The position numbers and the translations under genes are program-made. Shown here piece by piece: positions 44,700-54,413 of a DNA stretch of 64,000 nt. Under the pieces are notes generated by a model. That model was not told where the DNA came from and searched no databases. It was given only the letters and a program-made list of their open reading frames with translations. Positions within the stretch are counted from its first letter, which is position 1, and each line of letters opens with the position of its first letter. This stretch comes from Ruegeria sediminis (GTDB lineage: Bacteria > Pseudomonadota > Alphaproteobacteria > Rhodobacterales > Rhodobacteraceae), in the NCBI RefSeq assembly GCF_005938215.1, contig NZ_VCPD01000002.1, positions 744,001 through 808,000 of the forward strand, given 5' to 3'.

Positions 44700-46100
44700 T
44701 TATCCATTTCCATTTGCATCGAGGATTTCTTCAATGAGAAGGTCAATATCCGAGTAACTCGTTGCATGGTTGATGATGGAAACACGAATGATCTGTCTTC
44801 CTTGCCAAACCCCATGACTGGGATAGACCTGTGCCCTTTGCTGTATTCGTTCCAAGACCGCGGTCGTCTTTTCGTCCGTTCCGCAGGCGATGGCCACTTG
44901 GTTCAGCACAACGTCATTCACAATTTCGATGCCGGGTACAGTGCTCAAATGATCCGCCAAGTATGCCGCCATATCGCAATGGCGCGAGATCATCTCGCGA
45001 ATGCCATCTGCCCCCAAATGCCTCATGATTGCATAGCTTGGAATGCCCCTCGCGCGGCGGCTGAGTTCAAGGGTAGAGTCGCTGGGCTCCCAGGTCTCAC
45101 CAACGCCAGGCAAATAAGCGCCGCGAGCGCTCATTGCGGAAACCAGCGCGGAGCGGTCGCGCACAATGCAAAGCCCAGCATCATAGGGCGCGTTCAGCCA
45201 CTTGTGCAGATCGACCGCCCAACTGTCGGCGCCATCTACTCCTGTCAACCGATCCCGTAGGCTTGGGACGGCATGAGCCCACAGCCCGAAAGCACCATCT
45301 ACATGCGCCCAACCGCCTGCATCCTGTATCATTGGGATTGCTTCCGCGAATGGATCAAAAGCGCCAGTGTTGATCTGACCTGCCTGAAGAATAACCAGAG
45401 GTGGGTTCTTGCAGGCCTCCAGTTCGGTTCGAAGTGCGCTTAAGCTGATCCGACCCTGATCATCTGTCGCAAGGCGTGTCGCGCGGCCCAACCCAAGGCC
45501 CGCGTAACGTACGCCAGCCATCGGCGCAGAATGGGCCGCATCGCCGATCACGACAGGGACGTCCGGCGCTCCAAAGAGACCGTCTTCAAAGACGTCCCAG
45601 CCTTGTCGATGTAGCAACGAATCCCGCGCGGCGATGATACCCTGCGCGTTGGCCACTGTCGCCCCAGAGACAATTCCAACGCCACTGTCCAATGGCAGTC
45701 CAAGGAGCTCTAGACACCACTGGCAAACGGTCTGCTCGATGACGGCAGCAGATGGGCTTTCCCACGAGGAGGCTGCGTTTTGTCCCCAAGAAGTCACAAG
45801 AAAATCCGCCGCTGCACCAACAGGCATTGATCCGCCGCACACGTAACCAAAGAACCGAGGGGACGCATGGCCATGTAGCCCCGCGCTCGCAGTTGTTATC
45901 AAGTCATCAATAACCAAAGAGGCGGGCATTCCTTTATTGGGAAGCACGCTGTCGAAGTTTGATGCGAAATCAGCGGGTCTCAACTCCGGTTTCACAGCAG
46001 ATGATTTGAGACTTTCCCGGTAGGCAATAGCTTCCTGTGCGGCTGCCAACATTGCAAATCGGTCGTCTTCACTTAGCGATAGTTTCTCATTTTCTTCCAA
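44700..46100 (-). CDS. PLP-dependent decarboxylase (aromatic-L-amino-acid type)
   Basis: A fold-type I group II decarboxylase. The PLP-binding Lys is in WAVDLHKWLNAPYDAG, with the usual HVDGAFGLWAHAV upstream and SPRFFGYVCGGSMPVGAAAD near the N-terminus. Relatives decarboxylate aromatic amino acids, Glu or 2,4-diaminobutyrate; the substrate is not clear. The start is uncertain: TTG 46100 with AAGGGGAG upstream gives 466 residues beginning near family position 1, whereas the open frame extends to 46280. Confidence 0.8.
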   Translation of the reverse strand: MEENEKLSLSEDDRFAMLAAAQEAIAYRESLKSSAVKPELRPADFASNFDSVLPNKGMPASLVIDDLITTASAGLHGHASPRFFGYVCGGSMPVGAAADFLVTSWGQNAASSWESPSAAVIEQTVCQWCLELLGLPLDSGVGIVSGATVANAQGIIAARDSLLHRQGWDVFEDGLFGAPDVPVVIGDAAHSAPMAGVRYAGLGLGRATRLATDDQGRISLSALRTELEACKNPPLVILQAGQINTGAFDPFAEAIPMIQDAGGWAHVDGAFGLWAHAVPSLRDRLTGVDGADSWAVDLHKWLNAPYDAGLCIVRDRSALVSAMSARGAYLPGVGETWEPSDSTLELSRRARGIPSYAIMRHLGADGIREMISRHCDMAAYLADHLSTVPGIEIVNDVVLNQVAIACGTDEKTTAVLERIQQRAQVYPSHGVWQGRQIIRVSIINHATSYSDIDLLIEEILDANGNG

Positions 46101-46373
46101 TTCTCTACTCCCCTTAAAACCATTCAAAAACTTCTGGTCTGCCACATCGGGTGTGTCGAGTCTTACTCGTGATCGGATTGATAGCGAGACGTGTGATTGA
46201 ACACACAGTCTATCCATGAGCGTCAAAGCAGCCATTGATGATGATGCAAGAAAGGCAGTATTTTGCGCACGACCGACCATGATGAATTGCGCGACAAAGG
46301 TCTGGCATAAGCCCTTGGCACTCGAATTCGCGCGGTGATATGTAGAACATGTTGCCTAGGTTGGGAAAACTTC

Positions 46374-46799
46374 ATGACGCTGTCGGATCTGATTGAGCGT
46401 TTTTACAACGAAGCATGGAACCTTGCGGACCACGACTGCGCCAGAGAAATCCTGCACCCACAGTTCGATTTTCGTGGGAGCCTCGGCCCCAAGCGCTCAG
46501 GGCCGGATGAATTCATTCGTTACATGGAGGAGGTTCGCGAGACTCTTCCGGATTTTCAATGCAATATCATTGACATCGTCGATGCGGGACAAACAGCGGC
46601 TGCACGAATGTCCTTCGTCGGTACGCATCAAGGCAAATTTTTCGACGTAGACGGAACCAAGCAGCGGATCGAATGGTCCGGCGCGGCCTTCTTTGCTTTG
46701 CAGGATCAAAAAATTGGGAAACTTTGGGTTTTGGGTGACATTGACGCAATCAAGAGACAATTGAATGTCCACCCCAACGTTGCATTTCTCGAACCATAG
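46374..46799 (+). CDS. SnoaL-like / NTF2-fold protein
   Basis: A 141-residue protein of the SnoaL polyketide-cyclase-like family (LIERFYNEAWNLADHDCARE, YMEEVRETLPDFQCNIIDIV, AAARMSFVGTHQGKFFDVDG). Such ester-cyclase-like proteins have varied small-molecule roles. ATG 46374 lies in the usual family position. Divergent from the decarboxylase. Confidence 0.75.
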   Translation: MTLSDLIERFYNEAWNLADHDCAREILHPQFDFRGSLGPKRSGPDEFIRYMEEVRETLPDFQCNIIDIVDAGQTAAARMSFVGTHQGKFFDVDGTKQRIEWSGAAFFALQDQKIGKLWVLGDIDAIKRQLNVHPNVAFLEP

Positions 46800-46934
46800 A
46801 CCCAACGGTCGCTGGGTCCGCTCAACGCCAATTCACGCGCGACTATATGAACGGCCCCTATCTCCGAAGGAGGCCATTCATCCCTGGCGTGGCGAAGGTT
46901 CCGAGAGAGCCCATTTTGACGAATGTTTCGTGCG

Positions 46935-47675
46935 TTACAGACGACCGGTTTGGTTTTGCGCCAGCAATTCGCTGTAAGGGCAAACATCGTCTTCGAAAGG
47001 TACGTGCCGGCGGCGAAAGTGTGTTTCGGCTACCGCTTCCGGGCGGCTTATCCTGTCCATCCTGAAATGGCGAAAGTCCTCGCGCGAGGGATCCCAGCCG
47101 ACGAGGTACCACAGGGGCGGCAAGATCAGCATGGCTTGCGGCTCGACCTCGCGTCGGGTCTTACGGCCCTTTGCATCGCGATAGTCAAAGCGAATAAACC
47201 GGCGTCCCAGAAAGGCCGTTTCAAACGCGGGCAGCAGTTCCGGGTCCATTTTCCCCATGTCCGACAGATCCTGTAGCGGCGACAGCTGGCCGATGTGTAG
47301 ACACTCCAGGAAACTGCGCAGGTCTTTGACTTTGTCTGTCGGCAGGGCTTTTTCGATCTTGGCAAGCCCCGCGTCGGCAAGTTCGGAGAAAGGCAAATTC
47401 CCAGCGGCCCGCATGGCGGCGACACTGATCAACAGGGCGAAAACCTCGGGAACCGTCAATTTGGCGTTCGTTTGGACCGACTGCGGATCAAGCTGAAGAC
47501 CGCCACCGCGGCCGACATCGGAATGGATCACATAGCCTTCGTCCCTCAGGGCGCTGATATCCCGCAAGACGGTTCGGCGAGAGGTGCCAACCTCTCTGGC
47601 AAGCGCTTCAACGGTGGATGTGCCGTTCCGGCGCAGGCTGCGCACGATGGCGTCATGTCTGAGTCTCACGTTCAT
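46935..47675 (-). CDS. WYL-domain transcriptional regulator (YafY-like)
   Basis: A 246-residue regulator: N-terminal DeoR-like HTH (TSTVEALAREVGTSRRTVLR, DISALRDEGYVIHSDVGRGG) and C-terminal WYL domain (RFIRFDYRDAKGRKTRREVE, ILPPLWYLVGWDPSREDFRH). Start set at ATG 47675. Divergent from the RidA gene 87 bases away, which it probably controls. Confidence 0.85.
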   Translation of the reverse strand: MNVRLRHDAIVRSLRRNGTSTVEALAREVGTSRRTVLRDISALRDEGYVIHSDVGRGGGLQLDPQSVQTNAKLTVPEVFALLISVAAMRAAGNLPFSELADAGLAKIEKALPTDKVKDLRSFLECLHIGQLSPLQDLSDMGKMDPELLPAFETAFLGRRFIRFDYRDAKGRKTRREVEPQAMLILPPLWYLVGWDPSREDFRHFRMDRISRPEAVAETHFRRRHVPFEDDVCPYSELLAQNQTGRL

Positions 47676-47761
47676 ATCGCCAACATAATACAAATGGTGA
47701 CACCCTTTGGCACTATTTCGTTTTAGACCGTTTCCAGCAACACAGAAAAGGAGATTGCGAC

Positions 47762-48157
47762 ATGAAACGGACAGCAGTGAACCCCTGGGACTGGTCGATC
47801 AAGCTGGGCTACAATCAGGCAGAGATGATCGAAGGCGCGGCGCGGCAAGTGATCTGCGCGGGCCAGACCGCAGTGGATGGGGAAGGCACCCCGCAGGATC
47901 CCGGCGACATGCGCGCACAGATCAGCCTCGCGCTCGACAATCTGGAAGCGGTGCTGAAAGGCGCGGGCCTGGACCTGAGCAATGTGGTCAAGCTGGGTAT
48001 CTATGCCACTGACGTGGATGAAGCGCTGAAGAATTTCGACCTGATAGGCATACGTTTCGACCCCTATCGGGTTATCCCGCCGATGACACTTCTGGGAGTG
48101 ACGCGCCTCGCGATCCCTGGACTGCTTTTCGAGATTGAAGCGACTGCAGCAGCCTGA
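47762..48157 (+). CDS. RidA-family protein
   Basis: A 131-residue RidA/YjgF protein (RQVICAGQTAVDGEGTPQDP, DMRAQISLALDNLEAVLKGA, GVTRLAIPGLLFEIEATA). RidA deaminases clear reactive enamine/imine intermediates from PLP enzymes; the canonical Arg is replaced here by the VTRLAIPG segment, so activity is uncertain. AGGAG lies ahead of ATG 47762. Paired with the WYL regulator. Confidence 0.85.
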   Translation: MKRTAVNPWDWSIKLGYNQAEMIEGAARQVICAGQTAVDGEGTPQDPGDMRAQISLALDNLEAVLKGAGLDLSNVVKLGIYATDVDEALKNFDLIGIRFDPYRVIPPMTLLGVTRLAIPGLLFEIEATAAA

Positions 48158-48234
48158 CGGAAATCAAAGCGGCCATTGGATGGACAAATGTCAATGGCCG
48201 CAATGTCCCGCGAATAGGTTCGGGCCTGCCGAGT

Positions 48235-48948
48235 TCACAGCGCTGCATCTTCGACCTGCACAATTCCATCTGTGTGAGAATGCATGCTGAACTTAAGCCA
48301 TCTCCGAAACGTCTTGATGAGCCTCTGATCGCCGCTCATGAAAAAGCTCCCGTTCTCCACGGCGCGCGCGAAGGAGCTGCGGCCAAGGTAAAAGCCCGTC
48401 ATCACAGCAACCTCTGTTTCAACATAGAGATCGACGTCGAAACCGGGGTCGCTTGCACATAATTCAACTGTCTCACCGGGTTTGGTAATCAGCCAATACG
48501 TCGAGGCCGGGGATGTCGCATCGGAAAAATTGAACCGTATGACGCTCTGCTTGGATGGCAATTCATCAAGGTCAATCTGCCGTCGCACGTTCCACATGAG
48601 CAAATCGGCATTCCGATCTTCCAATGCAATCTCCGCCTTGATGTGCCGCTGAGCCCATTTCGCCAGATCGGCAAGAACCGTGTCCAGTTCGGCCGCCTTG
48701 TCTGTGCGAAGATAGTCAATACTTCCGGTCGCCTTGTCCTCAACCCGTTCCAAAAGCCCGTTCACCTGCATCTCCTTCAAGCGTTTGGTCAGCAGGGTCG
48801 GCGAGATGCCCGGCAGCCCGCGCTTGATGTCGTTGAAACGGGTGGACCCGCCCCAAAGCTCGCCCAAAATCTGGATCGTCCAGCGTGGCATGAGAATCTC
48901 ACATGCCTTTGAGGTAGGACAAAAAAGACCGTAGGGTTTGGTTGTCAT
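48235..48948 (-). CDS. HxlR-family regulator with C-terminal SCP2-like domain
   Basis: A 237-residue regulator with an HxlR winged helix (CEILMPRWTIQILGELWGGS, RFNDIKRGLPGISPTLLTKR, LKEMQVNGLLERV) followed by a ~110-residue sterol-carrier-like domain (ITKPGETVELCASDPGFDVD). Start ATG 48948 follows from family alignment; the open frame runs to 49065. Divergent from the DUF1127 gene. Confidence 0.8.
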   Translation of the reverse strand: MTTKPYGLFCPTSKACEILMPRWTIQILGELWGGSTRFNDIKRGLPGISPTLLTKRLKEMQVNGLLERVEDKATGSIDYLRTDKAAELDTVLADLAKWAQRHIKAEIALEDRNADLLMWNVRRQIDLDELPSKQSVIRFNFSDATSPASTYWLITKPGETVELCASDPGFDVDLYVETEVAVMTGFYLGRSSFARAVENGSFFMSGDQRLIKTFRRWLKFSMHSHTDGIVQVEDAAL

Positions 48949-49123
48949 TCGCTCTGCCTTCCCGGCCATTCGAGGTGTCTTAAGAATATTTGGTCCCGGC
49001 GCACTATCAGGCCAGTACACTTTCTGTATCAGAGGTGGTCCACTTTCTACACTGCCTAATTGCAAGGAGGGCGTGCCAGGTTGGTTGCATCAGAACAACG
49101 CACACCGACCAAGGAGACCCCAG

Positions 49124-49390
49124 ATGACCTACATTTCGCAAAACACCCCGTTCAACCAAACACAGATTGCCCCCACAATTTCCCGGGTTGTCGATTTCAC
49201 GGCGGCGATGCTTCGCCGATTTCTTGGCAAGAATGCCGCAAAGGCGGCGCTCGAAAACCTGTCAGACACTTATCTGCGCGACGTCGGCCTGACCCGCAAC
49301 GATGTGTCGTCCATCGATCGCATGCAATTGCCTTCAGCGGGCGCAGTGGGCTTGATCGCATTCCGCAAATGCCACCCCGGCAACTGGTAA
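49124..49390 (+). CDS. DUF1127 protein
   Basis: An 88-residue protein with the C-terminal DUF1127 motif LENLSDTYLRDVGLTRNDVS. Small DUF1127 proteins bind RNA or affect phosphate metabolism in other alphaproteobacteria. AAGGAG lies before ATG 49124. The frame's upstream extension to 48938 is not coding by context. Confidence 0.75.
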   Translation: MTYISQNTPFNQTQIAPTISRVVDFTAAMLRRFLGKNAAKAALENLSDTYLRDVGLTRNDVSSIDRMQLPSAGAVGLIAFRKCHPGNW

Positions 49391-49490
49391 TGCCGCTGCA
49401 AATCATGAACGATCCCGTGTTGGGCGCGATTCGGACATCGGCCCAACAGGGCAACTCTGTGTATCTGTGCTGACTACGGAGGATAAGCAT

Positions 49491-50039
49491 ATGGCGACAG
49501 GAAAAAAACTGAATGGAACGCTCAGGGCATTCATCGAAAAACAGCCGGTGTTCTTTGTTGCCACGGCAGACACGACGGGGCGCGTGAACGTCTCTCCAAA
49601 GGGGATGGACACGCTGCGGATCGAAGATGAAAACCGTATTCTTTGGCTGAACCTCTCCGGTAGCGGAAACGAGACAGCCGCACATGTGCGCGCCACTGGG
49701 CGCATGACGCTCATGTTCTGTGCGTTCGAAGGCAAGCCTATGATCCTGCGTGTTTATGGCCAGGCAGTTGCCTACCACCCGCGTGACACTCAATGGGACT
49801 CGTTGATCTCAGAGTTTCCCAAGCTGGGAGGTAGCCGCCAGGTCTTTGATCTGAACATCGACCTCGTCCAAACGTCGTGCGGCACGGGCGTTCCCTACAT
49901 GGATTTCAGAAAATCCCGCGGCGATGAAGAGTTGGAGCCCTACTACGACGGGCTCGGTCCCGATGGCGTCCGGGACTATTGGCGACGCAAGAATGTCGAG
50001 ACGATCGACGGTCGGCCGACCGGCATTTTCGAAGATTGA
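49491..50039 (+). CDS. Pyridoxamine 5'-phosphate oxidase-family FMN protein
   Basis: A 182-residue protein of the PNPOx-like flavin fold (EKQPVFFVATADTTGRVNVS, PKGMDTLRIEDENRILWLNL, LMFCAFEGKPMILRVYGQAV). Relatives bind FMN and reduce or oxidise small molecules. ACGGAGG precedes ATG 49491. An IS6 N-terminal fragment is inserted right after its stop. Confidence 0.8.
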   Translation: MATGKKLNGTLRAFIEKQPVFFVATADTTGRVNVSPKGMDTLRIEDENRILWLNLSGSGNETAAHVRATGRMTLMFCAFEGKPMILRVYGQAVAYHPRDTQWDSLISEFPKLGGSRQVFDLNIDLVQTSCGTGVPYMDFRKSRGDEELEPYYDGLGPDGVRDYWRRKNVETIDGRPTGIFED

Positions 50040-50063
50040 TGGTGGCTCGACGGAGCAGGCCAG

Positions 50064-50178
50064 GCGGATAATCTCGGGGCTGGTCTTGAAGTAGCGAAAC
50101 GTAGATCGTTTAGTCATAGCGCGAGGCTACGAAACCGCCCTACCCGCCTCAAGCCGGTTTCTTCTGACACTGCCGAAG
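50064..50178 (-). mobile_element. IS6 end with first 18 transposase codons
   Basis: From ATG 50117 the frame reads MTKRSTFRYFKTSPEIIRLA and then leaves the transposase; upstream to ~50178 is the IS6 terminal sequence (CTACGAAACCGCCCTACCCG and CTTCTGACACTGCC). No other part of the element is nearby. Confidence 0.75.
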
Positions 50179-50317
50179 CAAGTATTAACGCGCCACGCGC
50201 TTTCTCATCCTTTTGACCAAGTCAAAAACCGAATCTTGTGGAATTGCGCAGCGCCCTGAGTCAGCTTGAAACTCTGCATCGCTTTGAGTGCTGGAAGTTT
50301 CAGCGGAGGGTTTCAGG

Positions 50318-50545
50318 ATGCCATTGTATAACGAAATGTTCGAACTGTCGGTTGAGGATGTGGACCTCATCGAAACGTCACTGAGAAACGCTTCGGCCTC
50401 CATGTCGCATGAAGGGGTCGATGAAACCGACGATAGCAAGGCCAAGCGCGAGGACACTATGCGGCGAATCCAGGACCTGCTGGGCCGATTGCATAATCAG
50501 AAAGTATTTTACCGCCCCAAGGACGGGGTTGTCATCGGTGGATAG
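50318..50545 (+). CDS. Small conserved protein of unknown function
   Basis: A 75-residue acidic protein (MPLYNEMFELSVEDVDLIET) with a helical pattern and a basic centre (DSKAKREDTMRRIQDLLGRL). It resembles small uncharacterised proteins common in Roseobacter-group genomes. The ATG at 50318 follows CGGAGGG at suitable spacing. No functional clue from neighbours, which are IS fragments. Confidence 0.55.
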   Translation: MPLYNEMFELSVEDVDLIETSLRNASASMSHEGVDETDDSKAKREDTMRRIQDLLGRLHNQKVFYRPKDGVVIGG

Positions 50546-50654
50546 GGGGCGTCTACACCTTCAGAGCCTCTTACGGGTATTGTCCGTCGTCAGAGATTTC
50601 CGGAAAGCTGAGGTGTTTTCGTAGCGGAGGCTCTGGTTCGATTTCGGTTTGAAT

Positions 50655-51275
50655 TTAGGCGGCCGCGGCTTGGTGCTGCAACCGGCGTTTTCGAATTGTC
50701 TGGTTCTTGATCTCCTCTCTCATCTTCAGGATCTTTGCGCCGCGCCGGTGGTAGACATCGGCAGGTGTCAGGTTTTCCAGGCTCTCGTAGTAGCGGTGGT
50801 TGTTGTAGTGGTCCACGAAGGTACTGATCTGACGTTCGAGGTCGCCGGGCAGGAAGTAGTTTTCCAAGAGAACCCGGTTCTTCATCGCCTGATGCCAGCG
50901 CTCGATCTTGCCCTGGGTCTGGGGTGATGTGGCGCCCCGCGCACGTGATCCATTTCTTTGCCCTGGAGATACTCGGCCAGATCGGCGGCGACGTATGACG
51001 AGCCGTTATCGCTGAGGAGCCTCGGCTTGTGCACGACTGTGGCCCGATCACACCCGGATGCCTGCAGCGCCAGTTCCAGCGTGTCCGTCACATCCTCAGC
51101 CTTCATCGTGGTGCAGAGCTTCCAGGCGATGATGTAGCGACTGCAATCGTCGAGGATCGTGGGCAGATAGAACCAGCCCCAGCCGATAACCTTGAGATAG
51201 GTGAAGTCGGTCTGCCAGAGCTCGTTCGGGCGCGTGGTCTTGTCCCGGAACACATCGGCCGCGCGGATATCCGCA
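50655..51275 (-). pseudogene. IS3-family transposase OrfB, truncated and frameshifted
   Basis: The integrase core is readable as RPNELWQTDFTYLKVIGWGW, LPTILDDCSRYIIAWKLCTT and LSDNGSSYVAADLAEYLQGK, then changes frame near 50930 and continues as MKNRVLLENYFLPGDLERQI and ESLENLTPADVYHRRGAKIL. The N-terminal part of OrfB and all of OrfA are absent; the break is near 51275. Confidence 0.85.
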
Positions 51276-51448
51276 CTATGGTTTTGGTGGCCCGGATGCC
51301 TATGCGGGGCGGTTCGTTGTCATCCAGCGCCCGGGTGTCGCCGATGATGGGTTTGACCCCGGCTGGAGCCTCTCTGGCCCGTTCGGCCTTGTTCTGGGAG
51401 ATGATGATGTGTTTACAGGGTGGTGGCCGTTGCCTCCCGACGGAAAGT
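51263..51448 (+). pseudogene. Possible gene remnant cut by the IS3 element
   Basis: Directly at the IS3 edge, a frame reading YPHYGFGGPDAYAGRFVVIQ, DPGWSLSGPFGLVLGDDDVF and TGWWPLPPDGK ends with TAG. The codon bias fits coding DNA and the start is missing, as expected for the tail of a disrupted gene. No family recognised. Confidence 0.3.
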
Positions 51449-51465
51449 AGCTGGGGTCTGATCTG

Positions 51466-51792
51466 TTGAAGTTTGTTTCGGTTTCAAGTGGCGATACCGG
51501 TGTTTTGGTAATTGTCGCGATCGTCACCTGCGTAGGCGGGTTGTGGCTGATCCTGGTACAAATGACCGGCGCGGTTCGGCGACGCAAGGCTGGGCGGAAA
51601 TGCAAGTGGCAGAGAGTGCCGGCAGACGATCGGGGAACGTTGAGCGCCTGGACCTGTAAGACATGCGGCGTAGGGGGCGTTTTCAGGTACAGGCAAGATC
51701 CCCGTGGAATGCAAGCAGGTTGCCAAGCCGAAGACGCTGTGAGGCAAGCTTTTTCTGCAGCGGACTTGACCACCCGAGACGCTCGGGGCTAG
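51466..51792 (+). CDS. Small membrane-anchored protein with CxxC pair
   Basis: A 108-residue protein with one N-terminal transmembrane segment (VLVIVAIVTCVGGLWLILVQ), a basic stretch (RRRKAGRKCKWQR) and a zinc-ribbon-like CXXC (WTCKTCGVGGVFRYR). Resembles short uncharacterised proteins of Rhodobacteraceae. The start is uncertain (TTG 51466). Confidence 0.45.
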   Translation: MKFVSVSSGDTGVLVIVAIVTCVGGLWLILVQMTGAVRRRKAGRKCKWQRVPADDRGTLSAWTCKTCGVGGVFRYRQDPRGMQAGCQAEDAVRQAFSAADLTTRDARG

Positions 51793-52045
51793 AAAAAATC
51801 CTGTGAGGGGAGGCCGCGTTGCAGCGCGGATTTCGGACATGCCGGGACGCAGACCACCACAAAATGCGTCCCGGCACCTCACATATCGCGAAATCGATTT
51901 TTTCGCTTTGCGAATGAGATAAAGTGCTTTCTTGTTGGGTTGCACCGGTCATTCTTGTAGGCCTGATCGGTGTCGGGAACCTGGGTGATTTCCCTTTCTT
52001 GATCCAGCTACGCAAAGTCGACAAGGTTACACGTTGAGGACTCCA

Positions 52046-52336
52046 ATGCCCGACTGGCCTCATACCATCCCCGAAGTTCTCCTCCAGGCGCTTGAAGCGC
52101 GCCCATTGGGCGGCTGGTTGGCCGTTCTACGCGAGTGGGCGAAAGATTACCGCCTGCGGCTCAAGATCCAATGGGTCCCGCAACTCGAGCAACAAGTTGC
52201 AGATCTGCACTCGATGCGGTTCACCGCTTCCCATCAGGATCTTTGGGGCGTGATCCGGGAGTGGTTGGTTGAGCACGACGTGCCGACGCCGGAGGGGCTT
52301 CCGCTGCCGCCGGAGCAGGAACCGGCGGGCAATTGA
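52046..52336 (+). CDS. Hypothetical protein, 96 residues
   Basis: A 96-residue frame (MPDWPHTIPEVLLQALEARP, GLPLPPEQEPAGN) with normal codon bias and GAGG before ATG 52046. Trp-rich and helical, with no recognised motif. Stands alone before the convergent SLC13 permease. Confidence 0.5.
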   Translation: MPDWPHTIPEVLLQALEARPLGGWLAVLREWAKDYRLRLKIQWVPQLEQQVADLHSMRFTASHQDLWGVIREWLVEHDVPTPEGLPLPPEQEPAGN

Positions 52337-52529
52337 GGGCGTGGGTAACTCGTCCGGCACCTTGACAGGCATGTCGCCCGGTCACGAAGAACACGCGGCA
52401 TGACTGCTGTCCCGGCGGACGCGCATTGCGGGAAGAGAACGTGCAGCTCGACCCGCAGTTACCATGGCGCGGCTACAATCCCGGCCATACATCGCGTCTG
52501 CCCTCCGTCCCGGCCCCGAGCGATCGGGA

Positions 52530-54413
52530 TCAGAAGACGATGTTAAGCATCAACATCGACACCACCAGGAACAGCACCGTCATGATCCCGCCCGACTTGA
52601 CGAAATCTACCACCTTGTATCCCGCAGGCCCCATGATCAGCGCGTTCACCTGATGGGTGGGAATGATGAACGAGTTCGAGGTGGAGATCGCAACGGTCAA
52701 CGCGAACACCGCCGGGTTGGCTCCTGCGGCCACGGCGATAGATACTGCCAGCGGCACCAACAGAACCGTCGCGCCGACATTCGACATCACCAGCGAGAAT
52801 ACCGTCGCCAGGATCGCGATCCCGCCTTGCAGCGCCCAGATCGGCCAACCATCCAGGACCGTCAGGATCTGTTGTGCGATCCACTCTGCGGTACCGGTGT
52901 TCTGCACCGCCTGACCCAGCGGGATCAGGCTGGCCAACAGGAAGACCGTGTTCCAACCCACTGCACGATATGCCTCGTCGATCGATATGACCTGGCTCAG
53001 GATCATCCCCACCGCGCCGGTCAGCAGGCACAGGGACAACCGAACGTCCGAAAACAGGATCAGCGACAGCGACACCAAAAAGAAAAACAGCGCCCAGCCG
53101 ACCTTGTGCGGGCGCAGTTCTTCCTGCGGGAAATCCGATGTTACCACCACGAAATCTCGGTCTCTTTTCAGCCGCGTCAGGTTGTCCCAACGCGTATGCG
53201 CCACCAGCATGTCGCCGGCCTGGAACGGTACCAGACCAATCTGCGTCGGCTGGTGATCCTCGGATTTGACATGGCTCAGGGTCTCCTCGCCGCGGTGAAT
53301 CGCCAACAGGCTCAAGCCATAGGTCTTTCGGAACAACAGGTCGCGCGGTGACTTGCCGATCAGCTTGCTGTCAGGCGGGATGACGACCTCGGCGATCCCG
53401 GCGTTCGTCGGCGCGAATTCCTCGACGAAGACGTCCAGTTCGGGACGCACCGTCAGCCCGTATTTCTTCGCCATCGCCATCACCGCAGAGCGTCTGCCGA
53501 TGATCGCCAGCCGGCAGGGGGCGGCGATTTCGGCCGTGAGAATCTGGATCATCGATACCTTGCCGCGGTAGAAGGTCGAGATGATGTAGACCCCGTTTTC
53601 GTTGTTGATATCCGCCAGGATCTCGCCGACCAGCGGGCTGTCGGCAGGAACATCCACCTCAAACACGTCGGCTCTCAGCCCGTAAATCCGTTGCAGGTAT
53701 TCTGAAGTTCCACGCCCCTCGGTCACGCTGTCGGCACTGTCCTTACCTGGCAGCACCCAGCGCCCGAGCAGCAGGAAATAGGCGATCCCTGTCAGAATCA
53801 GAGCAGCACCGATGGGGGCAACCGAGAACAGGCCAAACGTGTCCATCTTCTGCCCGTCTGGCAGCCCGGCATTCGCCGTGATGATCAAGTCGTTGAGCAA
53901 GATAAGTGGCGACGAACCCACCATGGTCATCGTTCCGCCCAGAATTGCGCAGAAACCCATTGGCATCAGTAGCCGCGCCATCGGTATGCCTGACCGGGCT
54001 GATATCCTGCTGACAACCGGCAGGAACAGCGCCGCTGCACCTACATTCTGAAGAAAGCTCGAAATCACGCCAACCGTGCCGGACACGATGGGCAATACGC
54101 GCTTCTCGGTCGTGCCGCCGCGCTTCAGGATCACTGCGGCGACTTTGTTCATGATACCTGTCCGGTCCAACCCGGCACCCACGATCATCACCGCGATGAT
54201 CGAGATCACAGCGTTCGACGCGAAACCGTCAAACAGATGCGTGACATCGGCCAGCCGCTCCAACCCCGGCACGTAGCTGAGGATCCCGACCATCACCAGG
54301 ACCAGAATTGCCGCCAGGTCGATGCGAATGATCTCGGACACGAACAGGAAGACCGTGAACGCAAGCATCCCCATGACCACCGCCATCTCGGTCGTGAAAG
54401 CAAGCGTCTCCAT
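52530..54413 (-). CDS. SLC13-family permease with RCK_C domains
   Basis: A 627-residue transporter with about 11 to 12 helices in two halves. Between them, near residues 235-400, are two TrkA/RCK_C domains (DVFEVDVPADSPLVGEILAD, AEVVIPPDSKLIGKSPRDLL). Motifs typical of the family: LFLPVVSRISARSGIPMARL, FCAILGGTMTMVGSSPLILL, and FILPTHQVNALIMGPAGYKV-like FIIPTHQVNALIMGPAGY. SLC13 proteins move dicarboxylates, sulfate or related anions with sodium. The RCK_C form is widespread in bacteria; the substrate is unknown. Confidence 0.9.
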   Translation of the reverse strand: METLAFTTEMAVVMGMLAFTVFLFVSEIIRIDLAAILVLVMVGILSYVPGLERLADVTHLFDGFASNAVISIIAVMIVGAGLDRTGIMNKVAAVILKRGGTTEKRVLPIVSGTVGVISSFLQNVGAAALFLPVVSRISARSGIPMARLLMPMGFCAILGGTMTMVGSSPLILLNDLIITANAGLPDGQKMDTFGLFSVAPIGAALILTGIAYFLLLGRWVLPGKDSADSVTEGRGTSEYLQRIYGLRADVFEVDVPADSPLVGEILADINNENGVYIISTFYRGKVSMIQILTAEIAAPCRLAIIGRRSAVMAMAKKYGLTVRPELDVFVEEFAPTNAGIAEVVIPPDSKLIGKSPRDLLFRKTYGLSLLAIHRGEETLSHVKSEDHQPTQIGLVPFQAGDMLVAHTRWDNLTRLKRDRDFVVVTSDFPQEELRPHKVGWALFFFLVSLSLILFSDVRLSLCLLTGAVGMILSQVISIDEAYRAVGWNTVFLLASLIPLGQAVQNTGTAEWIAQQILTVLDGWPIWALQGGIAILATVFSLVMSNVGATVLLVPLAVSIAVAAGANPAVFALTVAISTSNSFIIPTHQVNALIMGPAGYKVVDFVKSGGIMTVLFLVVSMLMLNIVF

